Source: an uncultured bacterium (GTDB lineage Bacteria; Hydrogenedentota; Hydrogenedentia; Hydrogenedentales; Hydrogenedentaceae). Taken from it: DNA of 42,016 nt. Position numbers and translations under genes: made by a program. The stretch's first letter is position 1, and each line of letters opens with the position of its first letter. The stretch spans positions 1 to 42,016 of the forward strand of contig CALLRP010000036.1 in assembly GCA_938014335.1 (NCBI GenBank). The letters are read 5' to 3'. Shown here piece by piece: positions 8,725-18,342 of the stretch. A model generated the notes under the pieces. It made no database searches. It was not told the DNA's origin and worked only from the letters and a program-made list of their open reading frames with translations.

Positions 8725-9525
8725 TTATGAAATATATTGGGTAATACGACCTAAAACCAGTCCTACATTGTCAATAATAGGGATAATCCCTGCAATATGG
8801 ATTTTCCCTAAGCCCAACCCTGCAAATGTATCTAATTTATTGGTAAGTAAAAGTTCGGTAGTTTCAAGGTCTTTTAAACTTAATATAGAACTTATGCTCT
8901 GTCCAGAAAGTTGGTCAATATATTTCCATTTGCCATCTATATAACCAAAATAAGATTCAAAATGAATACTTTCTATAGCTACCTTTAATATCCCATGTGG
9001 TGTACTTGCAAGTATTTTCTTTGAAACCTCTTCTTTTTCAGCAAGAACTTCAGCCGAACGAAGTGCGGTTTTAAGTTGGAGAATAGCATATATTTTTTTC
9101 TCTTCTTCTGTATAATTTTGAGGTCCTTTTAAGTAATATTCTAATCGTTTTGTAAGAGCATCAAAATTCTTTTTAAGGAAAGAAATGTGAGTAAAACCTT
9201 TCAATAAGAAAGGAAGTTTTCCTTGTTCAAAAACTTGAACTGCATGAGTTGGACTCATAAGAAGAATATGAATAGTAGGAGTCTCTTCTTTATCAGTTGA
9301 AAATGAAATTTTGCCATTTTCAATTTTTAAAAATGCCTTATCACCGTTTCGAATTGAAAAGAAAATTTTTTCATTGGCAGACTGGATAAGTTCTTTTGCT
9401 GGGTTATCTAATTGAACAAGGTCTGCAATAGAAGGCAAAACTGCTTTTAAGTATATAGAAGATTTAATAATGTCTTGCATCGTATCGCCCGTAGTTTTGC
9501 AAAAAGGACAAGATATAATTCCCAT
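8725..9525 (-). CDS. SCP2-like sterol/lipid-transfer-fold protein (copy B)
   Basis: A 266-residue paralogue of the 4764-5543 protein. After 15 extra residues it begins MQDIIKSSIYLKAVLPSI, which lines up with the start of copy A, then follows with FFSIRNGDKAFLKIENGKIS and TPTIHILLMSPTHAVQVFEQ, the beta-sheet/helix order of SCP2-like domains. The extra N-terminus holds a CPFC pair (C6, C9) that copy A lacks. AAAGGG stands before the first ATG and no ribosome site precedes the inner ATG, so the longer start is kept with some doubt. It lies 16 bases upstream of the aminotransferase. The C-terminal half is also of unknown family. Confidence 0.6.
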   Translation of the reverse strand: MGIISCPFCKTTGDTMQDIIKSSIYLKAVLPSIADLVQLDNPAKELIQSANEKIFFSIRNGDKAFLKIENGKISFSTDKEETPTIHILLMSPTHAVQVFEQGKLPFLLKGFTHISFLKKNFDALTKRLEYYLKGPQNYTEEEKKIYAILQLKTALRSAEVLAEKEEVSKKILASTPHGILKVAIESIHFESYFGYIDGKWKYIDQLSGQSISSILSLKDLETTELLLTNKLDTFAGLGLGKIHIAGIIPIIDNVGLVLGRITQYIS

Positions 9526-9605
9526 ATCTCAAACCCTTTAATTGTTTTTATTGATTTTTTTGTTTAGCAATAATATTACAAAAATGATTGTTGTTTTACA
9601 AATTT

Positions 9606-10244
9606 TTATTCAGGTTTTTGTTGGGGAGGGGAGATATTATTTAAGTTCGAAGTCTCTTTGAACTGGACAAGACTGCGATATTCAGGATGTCTGGGTAGAA
9701 ATTTATCATAAGTTTCCCGAATAATTTTAAGATCTTCTTCTATATTCCCGGTAGGTATAACCGCAACACCGGAGTTTCCTACTCGCCTTGTTTTGTAATC
9801 CCAGAAACCGAGAACGATAGGAACCTTTGCATGGTATGCAATATGGTAAAAGCCACTTTTCCAATGGTCACTAAATTTTCTTGTCCCTTCCGGGGCAATT
9901 GCGAGAACAGCCTGTTCATTATTATTCAAAAACTCAACTGCCTGTTCAACAAAACGATGAGAGGTAGAGCGGTCAACAGGTATGCCACCTATCTTTTTAA
10001 AAAACCAGCCAAAAATACCTTTGAACAATGTTCCTTTGCCTAACCAATTTCCCCGCACTCGTAAAGCAAAACTACACAGAATTCCTACCAATCCATCCCA
10101 GTTCGAAGTATGAGGAGCAAAGATTACTACATATTTTGGGTAGGGAGGCGGAGGACCTTGTACTTTCCAGCCTAAGAGCCTTAATATTAAATTTGCTCCT
10201 ACACCCAATAAAAAATTAGATTTACCTGCTCTTGCTTTAATCAT
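9606..10244 (-). CDS. PlsC-like 1-acylglycerol-3-phosphate acyltransferase family protein
   Basis: A 212-residue acyltransferase of the PlsC/LPLAT family. It has the catalytic block HTSNWD (H45, D50), the GGIPVDR acceptor-binding block near residue 90 and the APEGTR block near residue 119. Enzymes of this family transfer an acyl chain from acyl-ACP or acyl-CoA to a lysophosphatidate or another hydroxyl/amine acceptor at the inner membrane. HTSNWD with WDYKTRRVG downstream is typical of short PlsC-like proteins of unknown acceptor rather than canonical PlsC. It is the first gene of the minus-strand run leading to the SCP2/aminotransferase/transketolase genes (80-base gap to the next), so its acceptor may be that pathway's product. 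Confidence 0.85.
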   Translation of the reverse strand: MIKARAGKSNFLLGVGANLILRLLGWKVQGPPPPYPKYVVIFAPHTSNWDGLVGILCSFALRVRGNWLGKGTLFKGIFGWFFKKIGGIPVDRSTSHRFVEQAVEFLNNNEQAVLAIAPEGTRKFSDHWKSGFYHIAYHAKVPIVLGFWDYKTRRVGNSGVAVIPTGNIEEDLKIIRETYDKFLPRHPEYRSLVQFKETSNLNNISPPQQKPE

Positions 10245-10370
10245 AATAATCTATACCTTAAAATTATAGTTTAACATCTAACAGTTATATTATAAACAAT
10301 CAAAGAAACACTTTTGCAAGCATAGCAAGGTGGGGAACTCTCTTCTCAAAAAATATGAATTAAAACCTTA

Positions 10371-13300
10371 TTATTTAAAAATTTGTAGAATATTACATAA
10401 GAAGTCGGGTAGTTTTTGTCCTGATGAGGGTATAACAATAAAACCACTTTCAGAATTACTCAATTCACTTAAACAGCTTTCATTAATTCTTGCTATTACC
10501 CAATAAAATTTCGTTATTTTCTTTTCTTGGGGAACGCAAATTTCATTACAATTCTTTGGACAACCGCATCTTAATTTGTTCGGTTCTTGCGGTTCTACAG
10601 TTATAATATCTTCATAATAAAGACTATTAATCCATGGAGATATTGGAACCGCCGTTGCAAGATCGTCTTTATCATTACTATAAACTCGGTATTCATTAGC
10701 ACCCAAAGAGGCATTCCATGTAATAACGATACGGTCTAAATAAATCCCGTCAGTTGCTGAAATACCAGATGGAGGAGTAGGTTTATTGCAAATAACTGTA
10801 ACTTTGTGATGAGCAGGGGCACTATCTACTTCTCCATCGTTTACAGTAAGTTCAAATTCGTAAATGCCCTCTATATCTGCTACAAACTCAATTATTTTAG
10901 CAGTTATATCAGAAAGAGCAACAGAACTTCCTGTGGGTACGGTAATAACGGACCACCTGTATGTTAGTTCTGATTTTTCATTATCTAAATCATAACTTTC
11001 AGAGCCATCAAGTATTATTTTTTCATCTAAACCGACAGTAGAGGGACCTTTTATAATTGCAAAAGGTGGCCGATTTATGCATGTAATTTGAAAATGAACT
11101 GTATTACTCCGTAAAAACCCGTCATTAACGACCAGAGTTCCCTGATAAAATCCTTTTTTATCTATATTCAAAGTAACTATAGGTTGTTCTGCGTTCTGGA
11201 TAGTAGTCTCACTATTTACAGGTTTCGAGAGCAGTACCCATTCGTAATTAATAGGGGTATTATCTTCGTCATAACTATCGGATGCATCAATAGTAACAAC
11301 ATCTCCTGTGTATACCTGAAAAACTGTTTGTTTTAATCGTGCCACAGGAGGCTTGTTCGTGGTACTAACCCGAATAACAACTGGCTTGCTGAATAATTTC
11401 CCATCCGAGACTATCAACTGTATCTCATAATTCCCTTCAACATCAGGTATGAAATAGGAGAGTGAGGAATTCCCATCGAAAATTTCTGCCTGGCTTCCAA
11501 CAGGTTTGGATAAAAATGACCAATAATATATCAATTCGTCGTTGTTGGGATCATAACTGGAACTTGCATCAAGATAACATTTCGTGCCCAACACAGCATT
11601 TTTGTCCTTTTCTACTACTGCAACAGGAGCCACATTCCCTGTAGATAAAGAAACCTTTGTAATATCAGATAATGTCTTCCCATCACTGACCTGGAGTTCA
11701 ATAGTATATGTCCCCTCTTTATCTATGTATAAGTTCGTTGTAGCCCTTGTGAGCGAACTCAGGAAAGATGTACTTCCATTGGGTTGAAAAGAGAGTTGCC
11801 ATTGGTAAGTAATCGTATCTCCATCCGGATCATAACTCCCCGTTCCATCTATTGTAATGGTATCGCCCACTTTAATAATTTGAGGGGCCGAGATTATGGC
11901 TATAGGTGGAACATTTAATGTTCTTAGGGTAATCTCTTTCCTGGCTACAGAAGAATAAGGGTCCGACACGATTAATTCAATAGAATAATAACCGGGATAA
12001 TCAGGTGTAAAGGAACAAACATTTTCCTCTGTATTATTCAGTTCTATCCTACTAAGCTGGGGTTTAGAAAGAAGTTTCCAACTAAAAGACAGTGGATCCC
12101 CATCCGGGTCATAACTTAAAGAAGCATCTAAAATCATGGGAATTCCCACCTCGAGATATTCGGCAGAAATTACTGTTATTAGAGGTGCACGGTTTTGAGT
12201 GGTGATTGTTACTACAGCAGGATTACTCCACATATCCCCATCAAATACTTGTAATTGAATTTGATAGTTACCGTTACGGTCGGGAGTGAAATGGGTCATA
12301 CTTGCAGTCGGATTCAACAATTGTGTAAAACTTCCCTGTGGTTTACTCATCAAAGTCCATTGATATGCTTTTATAGTATCTCCATCCGGATCATAACTCC
12401 CCTCTGATGATAATGTAACAGGAGTGTTTATAAAGCACTGTGCTTCTGATTGAATAAAAGCAACCGGTCTTTGATTAGAAACTTCTACAGTTATAACACA
12501 GGATGTGGTTCCTCCCCATGGGTCTGAGGTAGTAATTCTAATTTCATAAGTTCCTTTACGATCGGGAATAAATGTAAACTCGGATTCATTGGAATACATG
12601 GTATCTAATATACTTCCCGTTGGTTTAGTAATTATTTCCCAATGATATGTAAGAAGATCATTTTCAAGGTCGTTGGCTTCAGGTGGCAATAATGTAACGG
12701 GTTGTCTGACAGAGCCTACAAATATTTGTTCAGGGCACTGCATTACAGGGGGGGTATTAATTGCCGTAATTTCTGAAGTGACAATTTCTCCCGATTCGAA
12801 GCCATCGTTTGTTTGAAGAGTAACTCTATATTTACCTGGGGCATCTGTCTTCAAACTTGCAATGTTATTCTGAATTAAATAAATCTCCGCACTGCTTAAT
12901 ATAGGGCGTGAAAGAAGTTGCCAATCATAAAAAAGTGGGTCTTTATCTAAATCCAAACTTTGTGTAGCATCAAAAATAACTGCTTCACCATGGGGGATTT
13001 CTGTAGCACTTGGGATTACTACTGTTTGGGGTTTTCTATTTACGCATTGTAAAGAAATGGTTTTATCGGTCTTTTCGTAAGTATCCGATACCTCAAGTTT
13101 CAATGTGTAAATACCTCGTTTATCTGTCGTAAAATAAATTTCAGATTGATTAAGAGAAGAAAGCACAGCAGTACTCCCTGATGGCGTCGAGAGAAGTCTC
13201 CATTGATAAGATAGAGGGTCATTATCAACATCAAAAGTATTTAATGCTGAAACAGATACATTAGAATCTAAGTAAACAGTCGAAGGATAGTTAATAACAA

Positions 13301-16300
13301 TTTGGGGTAAATGGTTATAAACATCCAATTGCAAGTTAGTAAATGTGTTTTCAAAACCATCCGAAATATAAATTAAAAATTCATATTTCCCCAACAAATC
13401 AGGTGTAATAGTTATACGATTACCTAAAACTCCTTGAAGAGAGACCCTGCTGTTATCAGGTTTTGCTACCAGTTTCCAGAGAAAATCTATCGTATCACCA
13501 TCAGGATCTATTGTAGAGGATGCATCTATTGTAACAACATCACGAGGCCGAGCTTTTTGGGGACCATTAATTATGATTTCGGGGAGGCGGTTTATAACTT
13601 CAATAGTAACCGTATCAGGTTCACTTTGGGCAAAACCATCTGAGACAATCAGTTGTGCAATATAAGTTCCCGGAAGATCTGGAATTAAGATGGGATTTGC
13701 CGTGTTTGTGTTCCTTAAATATTCAATACTATCAAAAGGCTTACTAACAAGACGCCAAGAATAATTAATTCGGTCCCCATCTGGATCATAAGAACCTGTT
13801 CCGTCAAGAGTGATGGAAGATGGCCTATATACATTGGTTATATCCTCTCCTGCATTCGCTATAGGAGGTTTATTTTCCAGCGATTCGGATTGAAATTCTA
13901 CAATATATGAGTTATGCCCTGTTTTATCCACAAAATGTAAAGAAGGTTTTGCTGAGTCATGTTTGGGATATGCAGAAACAGGTCGACTAACCCAGTAGTT
14001 TGCTGTTGGAATGACTGTCATATCTGTTCTTCTAATACGAAGGATTACGGCATCTTCTGGAACATTGTTAGGAAAATTAGAATGTAAATAGATGTAATCT
14101 GTTTGTGAAGGAGATGTATAGGTAATACCATATTCTTGAGGGGAATTCAGAGTAGGAACCCAGACGGGATTTGATGGTACAAAAATACTTAATGTGTTTC
14201 CATTAGGTAAATAGATATTGTCTGGAATTCTTTGTTCATCCCAGTCATCATTACTAAGAAGTCCTGTCATTATCGAAGCATTTTCTCCAATGATGTCAAC
14301 TACATGTATCAAATCATAATGCTGTTCTTTCACCGTAAGAGGTAGTGTAGCCTTTTTCCTATTGATATAGGTCCATTGAGATTCAATCTCCCACTTACTT
14401 GATATAGGAGGGGATAATAAATACCACAAATAAGAATAGACTTTCCCTTTTTCAAATGATAAATTACCACATGAAAGACGAGGTTGTGTTATTTCTAATC
14501 CATTTATTTCCATTTGAATTAAAGAAAGAGGAGAAATAATTCCCGTTTCATGCAAATATTGGATGTTTTCCCAATCAAATTTTATAGGATTATTCGTATT
14601 CTCAGATGTAGATACCAAAACTGCTAACGGTAAAATGATTTCTTCAGGATTCTCTGCACTTGATGAGATTTGTAATTCATGAGTTTGAGGGTAAAATTTG
14701 TGTTCTGTAAGAATAGGTTGGGGGAGAATTTTAATAGGAAGTGGAGGTGCCGTTAAATTCCATGTTTGTTGTAATGATGAGATATGGATTTGGGCTATCA
14801 ATTTTATCTCTGATATGGTGGTATATTCCCAAAATTCATGAAGGGGGTATATAAACCATTGTTCCTTATTAATGCTATTGGAATTTATATTCTCTGCTCC
14901 TGAATCAGTCTTTTTGAATATCTGGAACAGATAAGAGATATCTTCTTCACTATCCTTTTCTTGTATTTCCCATTGAATATCTAATTGTTCAAAAAGGGAT
15001 GTATTATTAGCAATTACTGCGGTAATAGGTAAAATCTCTCCTGTAGAAAGTGTCATTTGGGAAGTTGCATAAGAAAGTATAGGTATATTTTGTTTCGTTT
15101 GAGTATCGGGGATCTGCACTTCTATATGTATTGGAGTGATGATAGTATCAGGCTTTGTTTCAATTACTTTAAATAAATCTCCATAGACAGGAGTATAGTT
15201 AGGGCATAAAGATTCTGTATTCCACAAGGGTATACTAATAAATTGGGATATATTTGAATATTCAGTCTTTCCCAAAAAAGTGATGCCTGTAATAGCTGAT
15301 GAAGAACATAAAGAACTTAATTCGGATATTTCTTGTGAACTCGTAAATAAAGGTAATTGAATAGAATCTTGAGAGCCTAATCTCCCCGAATATTGAATGG
15401 GGTAATAAGCAGTTAAAAACTCACTTTGAAATGGATATAAATATATATCATTTATAGCATTATTCCAATGATTACTAATAGTAATATTTGAATAATTTTG
15501 AGGTTTTGTAAAGTTAAGTGTGATATAACTCGGCGATACTGTTAACAAAGAGATGCTGTTAGATTCAAGAGAGTTTGTATTGGATATGGATATCAAATAA
15601 GGTGTTTGATTCTCACTTATACCATAAGACCAGAATTGTTCAGATAAAAAAGGTTCTAAATAGGCTTTTACTGTTGCTTTATTATTTTTAGTTTCAGAAA
15701 TAAAAAAAGTTTGACTCTCAAAACCTTCTTTTAGTATGACAACTGAAAATGGGGATTCAGGTATATCATCAATTTCAACTATTCCGTCTACATTTGTTTC
15801 TGTAGAAGTAAATATTCCTGCTTCACTTATTATAGAAATAGAAGCACCATTTATAGGTCCATTTGTATATTTGTCAAAAACACTAACTGAGAGTTGTCTT
15901 GTGGGGTTTGGAATAATCTGAATAGGGACAGTAACATCTATTCCCGATTGGAAATTGATATAAAGGGCTGTTTCAATAGATTCTGGAATTTCAGTAAATG
16001 GAACATTTATCTGTAATGAAATAAAATATCTCCCATCTGCATGAATATTCTGGATTATATTCGGTGTAACTAAGTGAATATTGGGGTTTTCAGGATTAAT
16101 GAATATTTGAGCAGGTCCTGAATCTTTTCCCCCTTCATTTTTAACCTCTATTGTGTAAAGTATGGTTTCTCCAATAAGCAAGGGTAAAGAAATCTCTTCA
16201 GGTATGGTTGTAATTATTGTTTGATAGGGCTTTGGCTTTATATCATATTGCACGGAAGCAAATCTTCCAGAACTACTTTGCAACAAAAGAGTAACAGGTA

Positions 16301-18182
16301 TATTTTCTTGTGTTGTTGATTTAGGATAAACAATCAACTTACATGTCGCATTACTTTGTCCATTTATAGTAGAAGGAATCACATAATCATAATTCCAATC
16401 AGAGGGAATCCCTGCTACCTGAAATGATAATCCCTGTTCTTCTGTGTCGCCTAAATTAATAATTTCAAACGGAATAGTTTTTGTCTTATTAGGAGTGACT
16501 TCAAAAGTATACTGGGTCGGAGTTATAGCAAGCCCTCTTAAGGATACTTCTGTATTAATAGGAAAACCTTCTTCTCTTGGGTCTTTTATTGAAATTTGAT
16601 AAATTCCACCTTCAGTTTGGGTAGTAGGATTATAATTGTAATGTATTTCCCCATTTAAATCAGTGGTATATGTCTCTTTTATGATAAAACCCCGATGTTC
16701 AATTTGCAAAACAATCTGTTTATTCGGAGCAGGTTGATTATTATCGGGATTAAATACATATATCCTAATAGGGATAGGTGTTCCCACATTCCCTTCATTA
16801 AAATCTGTAAATAACTGGAAATCATATTCTCGAGGTTGTATTTGAATATGTCCGATGACTCCAACATTATTGTCTCTGGATTCTTCATAAACTGCTGTAG
16901 TTTTATTGAGAAGAACAAGAACATAATAATCCCCAGTAATGTAAAATGGGAGTTTAACCTTTGTCGAGTTTGAGTAATTATCTTCTACATTTAGTAAAAA
17001 GTTGTTTATAAGAGAATGGATTTCTATATCCGTTTCATCTAATTCTTCATTTTTGGATAGGAAAAAACTATCTACCCAGTTTTGGTCATTGATGTTTACA
17101 CGACCCGAATTTTCAGCAGTATAGCTGATGGTTATTATACTATTTGAAAGTGGATTTCCGGGTGTGACATTTCCTGAAACAAATGCAAGATCAGCTCTGG
17201 GAGTCGGACTTAAGTATATTTTAGAAGTTCTTGTATAAATCTGGGCACCCGTAGTTCGATAAATACCATATCCAGATATTTCCTGATTCCCTTCTGTATA
17301 CGGCGAAACACTTACAGAAAAAGAAAACGTAACACCACCAGAAGGAACGAAAATCCATGCAAATTCAGTTTGCCCTGTTTCTGTATCAAAATTATAAATA
17401 GGGGGCGGAGAACCGCCTGTAAACTTGATAAATTGCCATTGTATAGGAAGGAAAACTCTTGCTCCTAATGCGGTAATTTCCAATGGGTTTAAATATGAGA
17501 TATTAATTTCGAATTCCATCTCTTGCTCAGGAGAATATATATTTCCAGTTTTTGAAGATATATTAAAAGAAACTTCTTCAGATATCCCTTCACCCTCAAC
17601 TTGCCCTTCCCCTTCTATTTGTCCCTCTCCTTCCGTAGTCCCTTCATTTACCCCTTCTAATATTCCTTCTCCTTCTAACTGTCCTTCAATAATGGGACAG
17701 TCAAAATAAGTAATGACAGGTTCCGTTTCCTGAGTATCACCATAAGAACCATAAATTCCTGTTCCTGTTATGGATTGTGTGCCACTGATAGGCTGTCTAA
17801 ACTTTAAACGAAATGTGAAAGAAACGGGAAAAGAAGGTACAAAAATCCAACCAAATTCTAAAGTGCCCGATGCCCCATAAGCAGGTTGTAATGGGGGGGG
17901 AGAACCCCCAACAATACCTTCGTAAACCAGCCCTTCCGGAATAATCTCTTGTAGTCCTAAAGTAAGTAGGGGAGATTCTCCAGTGTATGTTAATTCGACG
18001 GATACATCAAGAAATGAATTAAGTGAACAATCTACATTTTGAGATAAGGACTGTGTTAGATGTAAAGTCTCTTGTTTTTCTTTAATCTGTTCTTGTGATG
18101 TTTCACCTAAAACAACCGACTGAATGAATAAGAAGAGAAAAACTATAAGTACGAAAAAATATATACGAAAGATATTTTTCAT
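10371..18182 (-). CDS. Giant secreted multidomain protein with EGEG linker and 11 PKD-type repeats
   Basis: A 2,603-residue predicted surface or extracellular protein. A signal peptide covers about residues 1-26 (a long hydrophobic run ending VVLG). A GGSPPP/WIFVPS module (about 55-155) is followed by an EGEG-rich linker (about 161-202) and a second copy of the module (about 205-325). Next come a CARDB-like domain (RADLAFVSGNVTP, about 330-450), two NEW3-like beta domains (about 555-755), a carboxypeptidase-regulatory-like domain (about 755-850) and an unassigned beta-rich stretch. Eleven PKD-type repeats of about 94 residues follow (1437-2465, core DPDGDxxxYxWxLLSKPxGS). An FN3-like end holds four clustered cysteines. 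AAGGA precedes the ATG. No enzyme motif, sorting signal or anchor was seen; adhesion or cell-surface structure is inferred. Confidence 0.9.
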   Translation of the reverse strand: MKNIFRIYFFVLIVFLFLFIQSVVLGETSQEQIKEKQETLHLTQSLSQNVDCSLNSFLDVSVELTYTGESPLLTLGLQEIIPEGLVYEGIVGGSPPPLQPAYGASGTLEFGWIFVPSFPVSFTFRLKFRQPISGTQSITGTGIYGSYGDTQETEPVITYFDCPIIEGQLEGEGILEGVNEGTTEGEGQIEGEGQVEGEGISEEVSFNISSKTGNIYSPEQEMEFEINISYLNPLEITALGARVFLPIQWQFIKFTGGSPPPIYNFDTETGQTEFAWIFVPSGGVTFSFSVSVSPYTEGNQEISGYGIYRTTGAQIYTRTSKIYLSPTPRADLAFVSGNVTPGNPLSNSIITISYTAENSGRVNINDQNWVDSFFLSKNEELDETDIEIHSLINNFLLNVEDNYSNSTKVKLPFYITGDYYVLVLLNKTTAVYEESRDNNVGVIGHIQIQPREYDFQLFTDFNEGNVGTPIPIRIYVFNPDNNQPAPNKQIVLQIEHRGFIIKETYTTDLNGEIHYNYNPTTQTEGGIYQISIKDPREEGFPINTEVSLRGLAITPTQYTFEVTPNKTKTIPFEIINLGDTEEQGLSFQVAGIPSDWNYDYVIPSTINGQSNATCKLIVYPKSTTQENIPVTLLLQSSSGRFASVQYDIKPKPYQTIITTIPEEISLPLLIGETILYTIEVKNEGGKDSGPAQIFINPENPNIHLVTPNIIQNIHADGRYFISLQINVPFTEIPESIETALYINFQSGIDVTVPIQIIPNPTRQLSVSVFDKYTNGPINGASISIISEAGIFTSTETNVDGIVEIDDIPESPFSVVILKEGFESQTFFISETKNNKATVKAYLEPFLSEQFWSYGISENQTPYLISISNTNSLESNSISLLTVSPSYITLNFTKPQNYSNITISNHWNNAINDIYLYPFQSEFLTAYYPIQYSGRLGSQDSIQLPLFTSSQEISELSSLCSSSAITGITFLGKTEYSNISQFISIPLWNTESLCPNYTPVYGDLFKVIETKPDTIITPIHIEVQIPDTQTKQNIPILSYATSQMTLSTGEILPITAVIANNTSLFEQLDIQWEIQEKDSEEDISYLFQIFKKTDSGAENINSNSINKEQWFIYPLHEFWEYTTISEIKLIAQIHISSLQQTWNLTAPPLPIKILPQPILTEHKFYPQTHELQISSSAENPEEIILPLAVLVSTSENTNNPIKFDWENIQYLHETGIISPLSLIQMEINGLEITQPRLSCGNLSFEKGKVYSYLWYLLSPPISSKWEIESQWTYINRKKATLPLTVKEQHYDLIHVVDIIGENASIMTGLLSNDDWDEQRIPDNIYLPNGNTLSIFVPSNPVWVPTLNSPQEYGITYTSPSQTDYIYLHSNFPNNVPEDAVILRIRRTDMTVIPTANYWVSRPVSAYPKHDSAKPSLHFVDKTGHNSYIVEFQSESLENKPPIANAGEDITNVYRPSSITLDGTGSYDPDGDRINYSWRLVSKPFDSIEYLRNTNTANPILIPDLPGTYIAQLIVSDGFAQSEPDTVTIEVINRLPEIIINGPQKARPRDVVTIDASSTIDPDGDTIDFLWKLVAKPDNSRVSLQGVLGNRITITPDLLGKYEFLIYISDGFENTFTNLQLDVYNHLPQIVINYPSTVYLDSNVSVSALNTFDVDNDPLSYQWRLLSTPSGSTAVLSSLNQSEIYFTTDKRGIYTLKLEVSDTYEKTDKTISLQCVNRKPQTVVIPSATEIPHGEAVIFDATQSLDLDKDPLFYDWQLLSRPILSSAEIYLIQNNIASLKTDAPGKYRVTLQTNDGFESGEIVTSEITAINTPPVMQCPEQIFVGSVRQPVTLLPPEANDLENDLLTYHWEIITKPTGSILDTMYSNESEFTFIPDRKGTYEIRITTSDPWGGTTSCVITVEVSNQRPVAFIQSEAQCFINTPVTLSSEGSYDPDGDTIKAYQWTLMSKPQGSFTQLLNPTASMTHFTPDRNGNYQIQLQVFDGDMWSNPAVVTITTQNRAPLITVISAEYLEVGIPMILDASLSYDPDGDPLSFSWKLLSKPQLSRIELNNTEENVCSFTPDYPGYYSIELIVSDPYSSVARKEITLRTLNVPPIAIISAPQIIKVGDTITIDGTGSYDPDGDTITYQWQLSFQPNGSTSFLSSLTRATTNLYIDKEGTYTIELQVSDGKTLSDITKVSLSTGNVAPVAVVEKDKNAVLGTKCYLDASSSYDPNNDELIYYWSFLSKPVGSQAEIFDGNSSLSYFIPDVEGNYEIQLIVSDGKLFSKPVVIRVSTTNKPPVARLKQTVFQVYTGDVVTIDASDSYDEDNTPINYEWVLLSKPVNSETTIQNAEQPIVTLNIDKKGFYQGTLVVNDGFLRSNTVHFQITCINRPPFAIIKGPSTVGLDEKIILDGSESYDLDNEKSELTYRWSVITVPTGSSVALSDITAKIIEFVADIEGIYEFELTVNDGEVDSAPAHHKVTVICNKPTPPSGISATDGIYLDRIVITWNASLGANEYRVYSNDKDDLATAVPISPWINSLYYEDIITVEPQEPNKLRCGCPKNCNEICVPQEKKITKFYWVIARINESCLSELSNSESGFIVIPSSGQKLPDFLCNILQIFK
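10788..13874 (-). repeat. Tandem array of 11 PKD-type repeats inside the giant protein gene
   Basis: Eleven units of about 94 codons encode residues 1437-2465. Each runs from an N-x-PP/x-P start through DPDGD-like and Y-x-W motifs to Y-x-I-x-L-x-VSDG. Similarity reaches the DNA level: a 26-base stretch at 11815-11840 recurs exactly at 12376-12401, and close variants occur near 12105 and 13780. Some units have a degraded Asp motif (DVDND, DLDKD, DLEND, DEDNT). This is consistent with repeat expansion followed by drift. Confidence 0.88.
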
Positions 18183-18280
18183 TAATCATTTTCCTTTTTT
18201 TATTTTATCAAACAATTAAAAACATTAAAGTTTACAAATATATTCTATCATAAAATTAAAGTAGGTAGGAAGAACCGGAA

Positions 18281-18321
18281 TAAAAAACAATAAATCGGAG
18301 TCGTAATCCCCGATTTATTGT
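18281..18321 (-). terminator. Rho-independent terminator of the oxidoreductase gene
   Basis: A 12-base-pair perfect stem (18287-18298 with 18310-18321) and an 11-base loop are followed, on the minus strand, by a T-rich run. It begins 22 bases past the stop codon of the Gfo/Idh/MocA gene and separates it from the giant protein gene. Confidence 0.8.
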
Positions 18322-18342
18322 ATGTTTATATTATTATTGTAT

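Noticed and set aside
10788..13874. Repeats considered as a CRISPR array
   Set aside because: The repeats are coding, about 280 bases long and divergent, with no short direct repeats and unique spacers.
17425..17709. 94-codon plus-strand frame with PSPS repeats
   Set aside because: It is the antisense reading of the EGEG linker of the giant protein gene; the repeat pattern is a mirror artefact.
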